From positions 1-64,000 of the forward strand of contig NZ_JADHEC010000008.1 in the NCBI RefSeq assembly GCF_015277675.1: a stretch of 64,000 bases of DNA, read 5' to 3'. This document shows positions 17,034-25,852 of the stretch, piece by piece. The notes beneath the pieces are model-generated. The model was given only the letters and a program-made list of their open reading frames with translations. It was not told the origin of the DNA and made no database searches. The stretch is from Flavobacterium soyangense. GTDB lineage: Bacteria; Bacteroidota; Bacteroidia; Flavobacteriales; Flavobacteriaceae. A program made the translations under genes and the position numbers. Numbering within the stretch: position 1 is the stretch's first letter; every line of letters begins with the position of its first letter.

Positions 17034-17979
17034 GTGTCTATATTGCTATGAACCATTGGAGGACAATAGTGCTGGTGACTTCCACGAGCAGTGCAGCCTA
17101 GAGTTTTTTGGTACCAAACAACCACCGGTATTCGAACATTCACTAAAACAAATGGCGGAATTGGCCAAAAATGTGGTGGAACGAAGTGTGGCAGTTCCAG
17201 GCGTACAACCCAAACTATCCCTTTCCATCGTGAATGACTCTCTGCAGGACGGAAACAAAGGGCGTCTTACCGTTGTGGGAGCCTTGGGAGGAAATTATAT
17301 TTTCAAACCACCATCCGACCAGTTTCCGGAAATGCCCGAAAACGAGCACTTAACTATGCGCATTGCCGAAGCTTTCGGAATCAATACCGTAAAGTCAAGC
17401 TTGATCCGATTGCAATCGGGCGAACTGTCCTACATCACCAAACGCATCGACCGAACAGATACCGGAGAGAAAATCCACATGCTCGATATGTTCCAGATTA
17501 CGGAAGCCTTTGATAAATACAAAAGCTCAATGGAAAAGGTCGGCAAAGCCATAAATGAATATTCGGATAACACCCTGTTAGACAAATTGTATTTTCTGGA
17601 ATTGGGTGTTTTCAGTTTCCTCACCGGAAACAATGATATGCACCTGAAAAACTTCTCAATGATCTATTCCGGCGATATCTGGACATTGGCTCCAGCCTAT
17701 GATTTATTAAACGTAGCCATAGTAAACCCGGATGACACCGAGGAACTGGCCCTAACATTAGAAGGCAAAAAGAAAAAACTACAATGGGAAAATTTTGAAA
17801 AATTAGGCATCAACCTTGGACTTAACGAAAAACAAATAAAAGGAATTGCGAAGCGGTTCCAAAAAAGTAAACCCGTAGCCATCAAATGGATCAATAATTC
17901 ATTCTTATCGGAAGAGTACAAAGAGAAATACAAAACCCTGATGGAAGAAAGATACCACACCTTGTTCCAGCGGGAATAA
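17026..17979 (+). CDS. HipA/HipT-type serine/threonine kinase toxin
   Basis: A 317-residue kinase of the HipA C-terminal fold. The start at MSKCLYC overlaps the previous gene by 8 bp. An N-terminal C-x2-C ... H-x2-C pattern (C4, C7, H20, C23) suggests a small metal-binding knob. Residues 54-67 (SVAVPGVQPKLSLS) are the Gly-rich loop with two serines (S65, S67), as in the autophosphorylated S-x-S of HipT. The catalytic loop is GNNDMHLKN (D204) and the metal-binding motif is APAYD (D226). Characterised relatives phosphorylate aminoacyl-tRNA synthetases; the target here is unknown. Confidence 0.9.
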   Translation: MSKCLYCYEPLEDNSAGDFHEQCSLEFFGTKQPPVFEHSLKQMAELAKNVVERSVAVPGVQPKLSLSIVNDSLQDGNKGRLTVVGALGGNYIFKPPSDQFPEMPENEHLTMRIAEAFGINTVKSSLIRLQSGELSYITKRIDRTDTGEKIHMLDMFQITEAFDKYKSSMEKVGKAINEYSDNTLLDKLYFLELGVFSFLTGNNDMHLKNFSMIYSGDIWTLAPAYDLLNVAIVNPDDTEELALTLEGKKKKLQWENFEKLGINLGLNEKQIKGIAKRFQKSKPVAIKWINNSFLSEEYKEKYKTLMEERYHTLFQRE

Positions 17980-18188
17980 ACGCATCCTTTTTTTGGTTAA
18001 TTTTACTCCACGAAAGTTGGGGCAACAGTACTTTACAGTACCTCAAATCCTACCCAAAGCCATAGATAGTGTATGAAAATCGAAAACAAGAGGTTGTGTA
18101 TCTACCCAAGTCCACACCCTAAAGTCTTAGAATAAGTTAAAAATTCAAGCCCGAAAAATTTAAAGGAATAAAAAAAGAAAAGTAAATT

Positions 18189-19438
18189 ATGGAAGATAAA
18201 TTTATACAAAAAACGTTAGTGTTTGACGCCGAAAACAGCACAGGGAAAATAAAAGTTGAAAAACTTTGTGAATTGATATCCGACCATCCTTATAGATCAG
18301 AAATCTATAAAGTTTTTGATTTTGAAAATGTCAAAGACGAAATAATTTCTATTGACAATATTGACACGTTATTCAACCGTGTAGCATACTTTAACAAAAA
18401 CTATAAAAGGCATAATATCTTGGCACAGAGTAAAGATGTCAATGTTTTTCAGAGTGAAAAAGCAATTGAAGGTAAAAATGAAAAGTCAATAAATTTTCAT
18501 TTTGATGAATATGTTGTAATTGATGAGCTGAAGAAAGGAATGAGTGCTATTGCCATTTATGACTCGAAAAACACCTTTCTAGATGAATATGTTATGACAA
18601 AATACGCAAACAACTTATTTAAAATTGGATTGGCTGATTTGGCAAGACAAAATGTTGAATATTTTAAAGAATTGGCAAACAGCTCAGATAATTACAACAA
18701 ACATAGAAGTTACAGATTGGTTGAAAATGAAGGATTAAATTATCTGAGAGGTATAACATTAATAAATATTTTGAATACGGTGTAGATTTTACTTTTGTGG
18801 TATCAATGTTAATTTTTCATAACAATATGAAAAAAAATAAAGGTACTGAGTACAAAATTAAAAGTGCGTCACTTAATGAATCTAAATTAGAAATAATTGT
18901 TGCAGAAAAATTTTTAAAGGATGCAGGATCGTTTGGAAAAGTTTCGATTGCTGCGAAAGTCACCACTAATGATTTGGGACAAGGTTCTTTAAATTTTGTA
19001 AACATCATTAATGTGGGACAAATTGAGAAACAAGGTTTTTATTTATTTCCAAAATCATCAAAATTTGAAAACCCTAAACTTATAATCTCGCACACCACAA
19101 AGCCTGAAAATGTTTTTACAAGTTTATTAGGAGTTAATAATATTCTAAACACAAGTGATAATTTCATAAAAGAATTATATGATGTAAAGTCGATTAAAAC
19201 GCCTGATGAATTGAGGATGAAAATAAAAGCTAAAATAGACCATCCCCGAAGTGCATTTACAGTAATCAAAAAACTATCAGACATTTTTAAACCAAAAATT
19301 GACAATGACATTAATCATTTTTCACAACTTTTGGAAATGTGTAATAAAGCCGAGGAATTGGATATCGACTATGACCTAAAAGATAAGTTGAGGTACTTGA
19401 TTTCAGATATAATTCTTTACGGATCCCCACAATCTTAA
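18189..19438 (+). pseudogene. unrecognised gene split by a frameshift
   Basis: Two frames, 18189-18785 (198 residues) and 18797-19438 (213 residues), probably form one gene of about 410 residues. The second frame is open from 18731, overlaps the first for about 50 bases, and gives plausible coding sequence (YFEYGVDFTFVVSMLIFHNN) before its first possible start, a GTG at 18797. No domain was recognised. The product looks soluble, with a beta-rich middle and a helical C-terminus. It lies 209 bp after the HipT-like gene in an island with two toxin-antitoxin systems, so a defence role is conceivable but unproven. Two separate genes remain possible. Confidence 0.6.
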
Positions 19439-19540
19439 AAATAATAGGGGATTTTTTGAAACGTGATAAATAACGATTTTAAAAAGGTAAATAATTATAT
19501 TCTGTTAAACAAATGCAAGTAACTGGCTTAGATGACAATA

Positions 19541-19712
19541 AACTAAAATCTGCATAATAAAGCTATCAAGTTTATTATGCAGATTTTTGGTTTATCAAAA
19601 AAACCTGCTAATTTAACCATATACTTTTTGTAACAAATTTTTACTCTTTTTGTTACAATTAAAGCAATTCTTTTGTCGCAAATATCTCCTATTTTTGCGA
19701 CAAAATAGCAGA
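19541..19712. repeat. cluster of three inverted repeats, orphan operator region
   Basis: Three palindromes lie in series in a gene-free gap. First, aaaatctgcataataaa ... tttattatgcagatttt (about 19541-19588, 16-17-bp arms and a T-rich tail, terminator-like). Second, TTGTAACAAA ... TTTGTTACAA (about 19628-19658). Third, TTTTGTCGCAAA ... TTTTTGCGACAAAA (about 19671-19705). The second and third share the half-site TTTG-N3-CAAA in four copies, which looks like a cluster of regulator sites. No adjacent gene fits. Confidence 0.65.
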
Positions 19713-19930
19713 AATTATTCAAGTCCACATATTGAAAACAAAGCGTTTACAAAAACAAAAAAAGCCAGCAGGGGTTCGCAAAAAATGGTGTTACTAATAA
19801 ATACGGAAAAAACAAAAAGGTAACCCTTGGGTAGAAATATTTTTCAATTATTAAACTAAATACATAATATACAATACATTGCACTTGGAGTTATAATATG
19901 AATTATTGCATTCAGTAAAAAAATTGAATG

Positions 19931-19992
19931 TAACATATTTTGCAACTTTATAACATATTTTGCAACTTTAGTAATATAATATATTACTTTTG
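19931..19992 (+). promoter_or_regulatory. tandem repeat, palindrome and promoter of the AbiE-type operon
   Basis: A perfect tandem repeat of 20 bp (taacatattttgcaacttta, 19931-19950 and 19951-19970) is followed by the palindrome GTAATATA-A-TATATTAC (19971-19987) and a -7 box TACTTTTG (19985-19992). The second repeat overlaps a possible -33 TTTG (19959-19962). The palindrome covers the promoter, so it is a likely binding site for the AbiEi-type antitoxin. Confidence 0.65.
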
Positions 19993-20008
19993 TTCACAAA
20001 TAAAACCT

Positions 20009-20026
20009 GTTCACGTTTCCGTGAAC
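20009..20026 (+). promoter_or_regulatory. inverted repeat in the 5' leader of the AbiE-type operon
   Basis: A perfect inverted repeat, GTTCACG-TTTC-CGTGAAC, ends 18 bp before the antitoxin ATG. A further half-site gtgaac touches the start codon. It could act as an operator or as an mRNA hairpin limiting translation. Confidence 0.6.
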
Positions 20027-20044
20027 GTTAAAAATAAGTGAACA

Positions 20045-21046
20045 ATGAACCCGCAAGAGATAATTCACAACGCATTAAATAACATCCAAACAAAAGCAAA
20101 TATCATTGGAAAATGGAAGGATGCGGTAGGTCAAGACAGGATTGATGGGGAACTCAAACTAGAAATAGAGAACCATACAATCCGCCTTTTTACGGATATA
20201 AAAACCGAAATAAGAACTATTCATCTCGAGAAAATAGAAGAACTAGCCAAAGAATATCATCCGTTTATTGTGGTGGCGCAAAGAATATTCCCTAAAATAA
20301 AAGAGGAACTCCGCAATAGAAATATTGCCTATTTAGAAGCGAATGGAAATATTTACCTAAAAGAGGAAGGGTTATTTTTATGGATAGAAGCTAATAATCC
20401 CATTGAAATCAAAGATAAAACAACTAATAGGGCCTTTACAAAAACAGGTTTAAAAGTGGTGTATCAATTCCTGATAAACGAAGAGTGGATTAATTATACC
20501 TACAGACAAATTGCTGAAGAAACCAATACCGGAATTGGGAATGTAAATAACATCTTTACTGGTTTGAAACAAGAAGGATACCTATTACAGCTAAACAAAG
20601 AGCACTATAAATTGGAGAATAAAAAGAAGCTGCTAGAAAAATGGATAATGGAATATGAAAAACGCCTAAAACCAACACTAACAATTGGAACATTTCGTTT
20701 TCTAAAAGAAGATGATTTCTACAATTGGAAAAAGCTGCAACTACAAAACGGTAAAACTTGCTGGGGAGGAGAACCAGCAGGTGATGTATTTACAAATTAT
20801 TTACGCCCTGAAGAGTTGACAATCTATACAACAGAAACCAGAGGGGATTTAATGAAAAATTATCGTCTAGTTCCTGACATCAATGGAAATGTAAAAATTT
20901 TTAAAAAGTTCTGGGAAAATGAAGATGTAAATAATAATGTAGTTCATCCATTATTGGCATATACAGATTTAATAAATAAAGGTGATAGAAGATGCACCGA
21001 AACAGCACAAAAAATATACGATGAGTACCTACAAGATAAATTTTAA
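20045..21046 (+). CDS. AbiEi-type antitoxin of a type IV toxin-antitoxin system
   Basis: A 333-residue protein. The N-terminal half (for example RNIAYLEANGNIYLKEEGLFLWIEA) resembles Bacteroidota AbiEi-family proteins. A winged-helix region (YTYRQIAEETNTGIGNVNNIFTGLKQEGYL, residues about 155-185) follows, and the C-terminal AbiEi domain contains GEPAGDVFTNYLRPEELTIY. The downstream gene is an AbiEii-type nucleotidyltransferase overlapping by 26 bp, which supports the pairing. In characterised AbiE systems the antitoxin represses the operon and counters the toxin without a stable complex. The role here is inferred from family and layout. Confidence 0.82.
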   Translation: MNPQEIIHNALNNIQTKANIIGKWKDAVGQDRIDGELKLEIENHTIRLFTDIKTEIRTIHLEKIEELAKEYHPFIVVAQRIFPKIKEELRNRNIAYLEANGNIYLKEEGLFLWIEANNPIEIKDKTTNRAFTKTGLKVVYQFLINEEWINYTYRQIAEETNTGIGNVNNIFTGLKQEGYLLQLNKEHYKLENKKKLLEKWIMEYEKRLKPTLTIGTFRFLKEDDFYNWKKLQLQNGKTCWGGEPAGDVFTNYLRPEELTIYTTETRGDLMKNYRLVPDINGNVKIFKKFWENEDVNNNVVHPLLAYTDLINKGDRRCTETAQKIYDEYLQDKF

Positions 21047-21872
21047 ACAGTTACGCCAGCAACCTCAACTTTCTGAAATGCTTTCAGCATTGGAAAGAGG
21101 TTTAAACAAATTTGATATTGACTTCTATTTGGTTGGTGCAGTAGCTCGAGATCTTTGGATGAGTGCCATTAATGATATTCCACCTAGCAGAATCACGGGA
21201 GATATTGATTTTGCTGTTTTTATTGATGACAAAGGAACCTATGATAATTTGAAAAAGTACTTAATCGAAGTGGAAGGTTTTTCACCATATAAGGGGAATG
21301 CTTTTGTCTTGGTTTGGAAAGGTTTCATACAAGTGGATTTGCTTCCGTTCGGTGAAATTGAAGACAAGAATGCGGGGGTTACCATTGAAGGTAGTGGGTT
21401 GACAAGTCTCAATATGCCCGGATTCAAAGAAATCTATGATGAGGGTTTGCCAGTAGTGGAACTGGAAGAAATACACAAATTCAAATTCTGTACACTTCCA
21501 GGAATAGTGATTTTAAAATTAGTTGCTTGGCAAGACCGACCTGAAATCAGAAGGGATGACATAAAAGATGTGAGTAATATCTTAAAACATTTTTTCGATA
21601 TGTACGCAGAGGAAATCTTTGAGAACCACAATGACCTTTTTGGCGAAAATGCTTTCGAATTACATTTAATCGCCGCTAGAGTAATGGGAAGAGAGATTAA
21701 CAAAATTGCTAAACGCAATGAAATACTGCACAATAGATTGAAGGATTTATTGGAAGTCAGTACAAATAATAAGGACATTGAAATAGCCAAAATTATGGCT
21801 GAATTTTATGAAAATACTATCGAAGATAATTTAGTCCTATTAGAACAGATAAAAACTGGATATTTAGAATAA
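21021..21872 (+). CDS. AbiEii-type nucleotidyltransferase toxin
   Basis: A 283-residue nucleotidyltransferase-fold protein. The start MSTYKINF overlaps the antitoxin gene by 26 bp; an earlier GTG is possible but extends the overlap. The motif YLVGAVARDLW is followed by GDIDFAV, giving the paired Asp (D61, D63) that bind metal in the NTase family. The helical C-terminal half is typical of AbiEii/AbiGii proteins. Known members transfer nucleotides to tRNA; the target here is unknown. Confidence 0.83.
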   Translation: MSTYKINFKQLRQQPQLSEMLSALERGLNKFDIDFYLVGAVARDLWMSAINDIPPSRITGDIDFAVFIDDKGTYDNLKKYLIEVEGFSPYKGNAFVLVWKGFIQVDLLPFGEIEDKNAGVTIEGSGLTSLNMPGFKEIYDEGLPVVELEEIHKFKFCTLPGIVILKLVAWQDRPEIRRDDIKDVSNILKHFFDMYAEEIFENHNDLFGENAFELHLIAARVMGREINKIAKRNEILHNRLKDLLEVSTNNKDIEIAKIMAEFYENTIEDNLVLLEQIKTGYLE

Positions 21873-21984
21873 ACCATTCCGTTATAAACATCAAGGGCAA
21901 TCCTTTAGTTTTGTCAAAGCAATAAATTTGTAATTTTAAATCAACAACCCAACCGATGAAGTGAACCTACGCGGCAATAAAAGT

Positions 21985-22470
21985 TAACGACTTATCGCTT
22001 GATTAGGACTTCATCGGTTTTTACTGAAAAAGCATCAGAGTAGTAATTCAGGCATAATGGCCTATTATCAAGGTTTCGATAGTTTTCAGTAGTTAGTAAG
22101 CCTACTAAACCAAAATTAGCAAAATCTTTCTTCCATTTAACAATAATACCAGAATCAGGGATATTAAATTTTATACTTGAATCTCTCAAAGACAGCAAGT
22201 CTTTATCAATTGCCTTTAATACTTTCAATATAAAATTAACAGAATAGCTTTGGTTCTTTCTTGGCAACAAACCAATATCGCCATATTGCCTATAAAATCC
22301 CACACATTTACGAATGTTAGATTCATTTAGGCCTTTTTGTGTTGAAACATAATTACAAGAATAATGTTTCTCTAAAACTAATTTTACGCATTCAAGCTTA
22401 AATGCATAATCATACTTGACTTTTCTTTCCATAAAAATACCCCCAAATAGTGTCTAACTTTTTGGGGGCA
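21985..22470 (-). mobile_element. remnant of an IS3-family element (5' part only)
   Basis: On the minus strand the element begins at 22470 with the terminal sequence TGCCCCCAAAAAGTTAGACA, typical of IS150-like IS3 elements, followed by orfA. No orfB and no right-hand terminal repeat were found before the AbiE-type genes, so more than half of the element is gone. Confidence 0.82.
21992..22432 (-). CDS. IS3-family OrfA, 3'-truncated and probably non-functional
   Basis: A 146-residue helix-turn-helix protein with two HTH units as in IS150 OrfA: KYDYAFKLECVKLVLEKHYS ... NESNIRKCVGFYRQYG, then NIPDSGIIVKWKKDFANFG. The last roughly 30 residues do not follow the family, which suggests that the frame runs into unrelated DNA. 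The partner orfB, which supplies the DDE domain, is absent. Confidence 0.8.
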   Translation of the reverse strand: MERKVKYDYAFKLECVKLVLEKHYSCNYVSTQKGLNESNIRKCVGFYRQYGDIGLLPRKNQSYSVNFILKVLKAIDKDLLSLRDSSIKFNIPDSGIIVKWKKDFANFGLVGLLTTENYRNLDNRPLCLNYYSDAFSVKTDEVLIKR

Positions 22471-22520
22471 GTCTAAAAAATGAATGGATTTTTTTATAGT
22501 GACGAACTGAATCCTAAAAA

Positions 22521-23783
22521 TTAAGCATCCAAATCAACTTTAGTTCTACTGGCAATTTCTTTATAAGTCCCGTTTTCCAGTTTCTCGCGAATAGCTTCAA
22601 AAGCCGTTAGCGTTTCATCAATATCAGCTAATGTATGAGGAGCGGTTGGGATAACGCGTAATAAAATCATCCCTTTTGGAATTACAGGATAGATAACTAT
22701 TGAAAGAAAAATTCCATAATTCTCTCTCAAATCATTTACCATAATCATAGCTTCCGGCACACTTCCTTCAAGATAAACTGGTGTAACACAAGTATTTGTA
22801 TCTCCAATATTAAATCCTTTACTTCTCAAACCACCTTGCAAAGCATTTACATTCTCCCATAATTTATCTTTCAATCCCGGGTTATCACGCAATAATTCCA
22901 AACGCTTCAAAGAACCAATGGTTTGAATCATTGGCAACGCTTTGGCAAACATTTGCGAACGCAAGTTGTATTTTAAATAATCGATAATTGCTGTATCGGC
23001 AGCCACAAAAGCTCCGATATTCGCCATCGATTTTGCAAACGTAGAAAAATAAACATCAATATCATCTTGAACACCTTGCTCCTCGCCTGCTCCGGCACCT
23101 GTTTTCCCAAGTGTCCCAAAACCGTGCGCATCATCAACCAAAAGACGGAAATTGTATTTCTTTTTCATTTCTACGATTTCTTTCAACTTACCTTGTTGAC
23201 CACGCATCCCAAAAACACCTTCGGTAATAAAAAGAATACCTCCGCCAAGTTCAGTAGCAAGTTTTGTAGCACGTTGCAGGTTTTTCTCCATACTTGCAAT
23301 GTCGTTGTGCTTGTACGTAAAACGTTTTCCGCTATGCAAACGAACGCCATCAATAATACAAGCGTGCGCATCCACATCATAAACGATTACATCATTTCTG
23401 GTAACCAAAGCATCAATGATAGACACCATTCCCTGATAGCCAAAATTCAACAAATAAGCAGATTCTTTCATGACAAAAGCAGCTAATTCTTGTTCTAATT
23501 GTTCGTGATATTTTGTATGACCAGACATCATTCTCGCACCCATTGGGTAAGCAGCACCATAAGCAATAGCTGCTTCAGCATCGGCTTTACGTACCTCCGG
23601 ATGATTTGCCAAACCTAAATAATCGTTCAAACTCCAGTTCAAAATGTCTTTCCCCTGAAACTGCATTCTTGGTCCTAATTCACCTTCCAACTTTGGAAAA
23701 ACAAAATAACCTTCAGCCTGTGAAGCCCATTTCCCTAATGGCCCCTTATTGTTTTGAATTCTTTCAAATAAATCTTTTACCAT
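22521..23783 (-). CDS. spt: alpha-oxoamine synthase family PLP enzyme, probably serine palmitoyltransferase
   Basis: A 420-residue class II PLP enzyme of the KBL/AONS/SPT group, starting at MVKDLFERIQ (an upstream Met four codons earlier is less likely). Motifs: NDYLGLANHPEV, GARMMSGHTKYHEQLE, the PLP-stacking region YDVDAHACI, VDDAHGFGTLG and the Schiff-base Lys in STFAKSM. It condenses an amino acid with an acyl-CoA. In Bacteroidota this subgroup makes 3-ketosphinganine, the first step of sphingolipid synthesis; a KBL-like activity cannot be excluded by eye. A -7 box TAATTTTG lies upstream on the minus strand (23822-23829). Confidence 0.85.
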   Translation of the reverse strand: MVKDLFERIQNNKGPLGKWASQAEGYFVFPKLEGELGPRMQFQGKDILNWSLNDYLGLANHPEVRKADAEAAIAYGAAYPMGARMMSGHTKYHEQLEQELAAFVMKESAYLLNFGYQGMVSIIDALVTRNDVIVYDVDAHACIIDGVRLHSGKRFTYKHNDIASMEKNLQRATKLATELGGGILFITEGVFGMRGQQGKLKEIVEMKKKYNFRLLVDDAHGFGTLGKTGAGAGEEQGVQDDIDVYFSTFAKSMANIGAFVAADTAIIDYLKYNLRSQMFAKALPMIQTIGSLKRLELLRDNPGLKDKLWENVNALQGGLRSKGFNIGDTNTCVTPVYLEGSVPEAMIMVNDLRENYGIFLSIVIYPVIPKGMILLRVIPTAPHTLADIDETLTAFEAIREKLENGTYKEIASRTKVDLDA

Positions 23784-24030
23784 AATATAAATCAAGTGCT
23801 ACTATTAATTTTAAGAAGTTGCAAAATTAAATATTTTATCTGTCTTATCAAATCTTTTTTAGGAGCAATTTCCAGCTCTCCATTTAATCTTTTTTCATAA
23901 AATCTTTTTTTCCAAGACTTTGCAGGAACTTCCTTTAGTCGTTCAGCAAAGTCAGGAAAAAATAGCTTTTTTCAAAAAAAGGATTTCCATTTCTATCTGG
24001 GCTAGACAATTGATTTCACAATAAACTTTG

Positions 24031-24038
24031 TATATTTG
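24031..24038 (+). promoter_or_regulatory. -7 box of the NYN-domain gene
   Basis: TATATTTG (TAnnTTTG) with TTG at 24010-24012, spaced 18 bp, ending 21 bp before the ATG at 24060. Confidence 0.6.
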
Positions 24039-24059
24039 AAAGAATATTAGAATTTAAAT

Positions 24060-24836
24060 ATGTCACAAGATACCCAAGAATTAAAACTCGCCGTCCTTAT
24101 TGATGCAGATAACGTTCCTTATAGTAATGTAAAAGGAATGATGGAGGAAATAGCAAAATATGGAACACCAACCACAAAACGTATTTATGCCGATTGGACT
24201 AAACCAAATGCCGGGGGTTGGAAAAGTGTTTTATTGGAACACGCAATAACGCCCATTCAACAATACAGCTATACTGTTGGTAAAAACTCTTCCGATTCCG
24301 CGATGATAATCGATGCGATGGATTTGTTGTATTCTGATAAAGTTGATGGATTTTGTATCGTTTCTAGCGACAGTGATTTCACACGATTGGCCATCCGACT
24401 GAGAGAATCCGGAATGAAAGTCATTGGCATTGGCGAAAAGAAAACACCCAATTCCTTTATTGTTGCCTGCGACAGATTCATTTATATAGAAGTTCTGGAC
24501 GGCGCCATCAAAAAGAAATTACCAAAACGCACTATAACTCCTGCCACAGATTCTAAAAAACCAGTTGAAAAGGAAGTTGTAAACAAAATTGACAATCAAA
24601 CCATAGAACTTATAGAAGACACATTAGAAGCAATTGGCGATGAAGATGGCTGGGCTTTTCTTGGCGACGTAGGAAACCTTATTGTAAAGAAAAAACCCGA
24701 ATTCGACCCTCGAAATTACGGCTTTTCAAAATTGACGCCAATGCTAAAATCGCTATCTGATATTCTAGAAATCGACGAAAGAGAATCAGACAAAAAAGGA
24801 ATCAAACACGTTTTTGTGAGGCTACGTTATAGTTAG
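24060..24836 (+). CDS. NYN (LabA/DUF88) domain protein with C-terminal OST-HTH/LOTUS domain
   Basis: A 258-residue protein. Residues about 10-150 form a PIN-like NYN nuclease domain: LAVLIDADNVPY carries the first acidic pair, NSSDSAMIIDAMDLL the next, and FCIVSSDSDFTRLA the conserved SxDxDF. Residues about 175-258 (IELIEDTLEAIGDEDGWAFLGDVGNLI ... GFSKLTPML) match the OST-HTH/LOTUS RNA-binding fold. The family is predicted to process or degrade RNA. It is cytoplasmic, a single gene, and common in Bacteroidota rather than a sign of transfer. Confidence 0.9.
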   Translation: MSQDTQELKLAVLIDADNVPYSNVKGMMEEIAKYGTPTTKRIYADWTKPNAGGWKSVLLEHAITPIQQYSYTVGKNSSDSAMIIDAMDLLYSDKVDGFCIVSSDSDFTRLAIRLRESGMKVIGIGEKKTPNSFIVACDRFIYIEVLDGAIKKKLPKRTITPATDSKKPVEKEVVNKIDNQTIELIEDTLEAIGDEDGWAFLGDVGNLIVKKKPEFDPRNYGFSKLTPMLKSLSDILEIDERESDKKGIKHVFVRLRYS

Positions 24837-24852
24837 AAATAAGTTAAAAATA

Positions 24853-24986
24853 AAAAAAGGAGGCCTTTTTACAGACCTCCAATCGTAGATTTTGATTTAC
24901 CATTATCAACTTCACACCTTACGGCAGCTGACTATTGAATAACCTTTCTTATGCAGATTGTATACTCAAGTAATTAATCAAAACCA
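24853..24986 (-). ncRNA. tandem small RNA gene, copy A
   Basis: On the minus strand a TACATTTG box (24991-24998, matching TAnnTTTG) precedes a transcript of about 130 nt. It ends in a GC-rich hairpin (ggaggtc ... ggcctcc) followed by seven Ts. The 5' segment TTTTGATT can pair with AATCAAAA near the 3' end, closing the molecule. A TTGTTAAAG block lies 35 bp upstream of the -7 box. Two homologues follow. Resemblance to the Flavobacteria-specific Flavo-1 RNA motif is possible but untested. Confidence 0.75.
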
Positions 24987-25192
24987 CACTCAAATGTACA
25001 ATTTATTTTTATTCAATCATTTATATTTCAACACTTTAACAACGTATTAACACTACTGTTTTATGAATTACGAATAATGTATTTGAACCATTGAAATTCA
25101 AATTATTTTATTTATAATAGGCTTTTTAATTCGAATAGAAAAAACCAAAAAATTTCTGAACGCTACTTCCAAATTACAAGTTATATATAAAC

Positions 25193-25331
25193 AAAAAAGG
25201 AGGCCTTTTTACAGACCTCCAATCGTAAATTCTGATTTACCATTATTGACTCATACCGTTACTGATATGGCCGATTATGAGTTGCACTATTCCAATATGA
25301 AATAGACATTCTCAAGTAATTAATCAAAACC
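25193..25331 (-). ncRNA. tandem small RNA gene, copy B
   Basis: The second copy has a TACATTTG box at 25337-25344, the same 5' block (ggttttgattaattacttgag) and the same terminator hairpin with poly-T. The middle has diverged strongly from copies A and C. The closing stem is kept despite a base change: AATCAGAA opposite TTTTGATT keeps pairing through a G-U wobble. This speaks for selection on RNA structure. Confidence 0.75.
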
Positions 25332-25530
25332 ACATTCAAATGTACAAATTATTTTTACATAACTAACTTAAATTAAATGCTTTAACAACACATTAACGCT
25401 GCTATTTTTAGAATTATAAATAATGCATTTGAACCAGTGAAATTCAAAATATTTTATAAAAAAATAAGTGCTTCATTTAAAATATAAAAATAATAATTAC
25501 ATCATTCAACTATCTAATCAACAGCCACCT

Positions 25531-25667
25531 AAAAAAAAAGGAGGCCGTTTATAGGCCTCCAATTGTAGATTTTGATTTACCATTATCAACTTCTACCTTA
25601 CGGTACCGCTGACTATTGAATAACCTTCTCTGTTCAGATTGATATACTCAAGTAATTAATCAAAACC
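25531..25667 (-). ncRNA. tandem small RNA gene, copy C
   Basis: The third copy has a TACATTTG box at 25673-25680 and a transcript close to copy A in its middle (caatagtcagcggtaccgtaaggt). Its terminator hairpin ggaggcctataaacggcctcc differs from those of A and B in the loop but keeps the stem, and is followed by nine Ts. The array lies between the NYN gene and a small lipoprotein gene. Confidence 0.75.
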
Positions 25668-25852
25668 ACATTCAAATGTACAAATATTTTTATTGTAAAA
25701 TAAACAATATCAATACTTTAACAATAAATTATGAAATTTTATTTATCTCCTTTAAAACTATTTCTTTTTGGAATAACTATATTGTATGCGATAAGTCAAT
25801 ACCCATGCAATTTGCCGCAGGTTTAATAAAAAACAATCCGCTTCCTAAATTA

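Noticed and set aside
18189..19438. Assignment of the split gene to the Kiwa/DUF4868 defence family
   Set aside because: Considered because of the context, but no characteristic motif of that family could be seen; left as unrecognised.
19543..19728. 61-residue minus-strand frame in the AbiE upstream gap
   Set aside because: It is entirely composed of the three inverted repeats, so the open frame is a by-product of their symmetry.
24060..24836. NYN-LOTUS protein as a defence gene next to the small RNA array
   Set aside because: This protein is common in Bacteroidota core genomes and has its own promoter; nothing links it to the RNAs beyond proximity.
24853..25680. The three repeats at 24.85-25.68 kb as a CRISPR array
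   Set aside because: Units are about 340 bp apart, are diverged internally, and each carries a promoter box and terminator; no cas genes are present.
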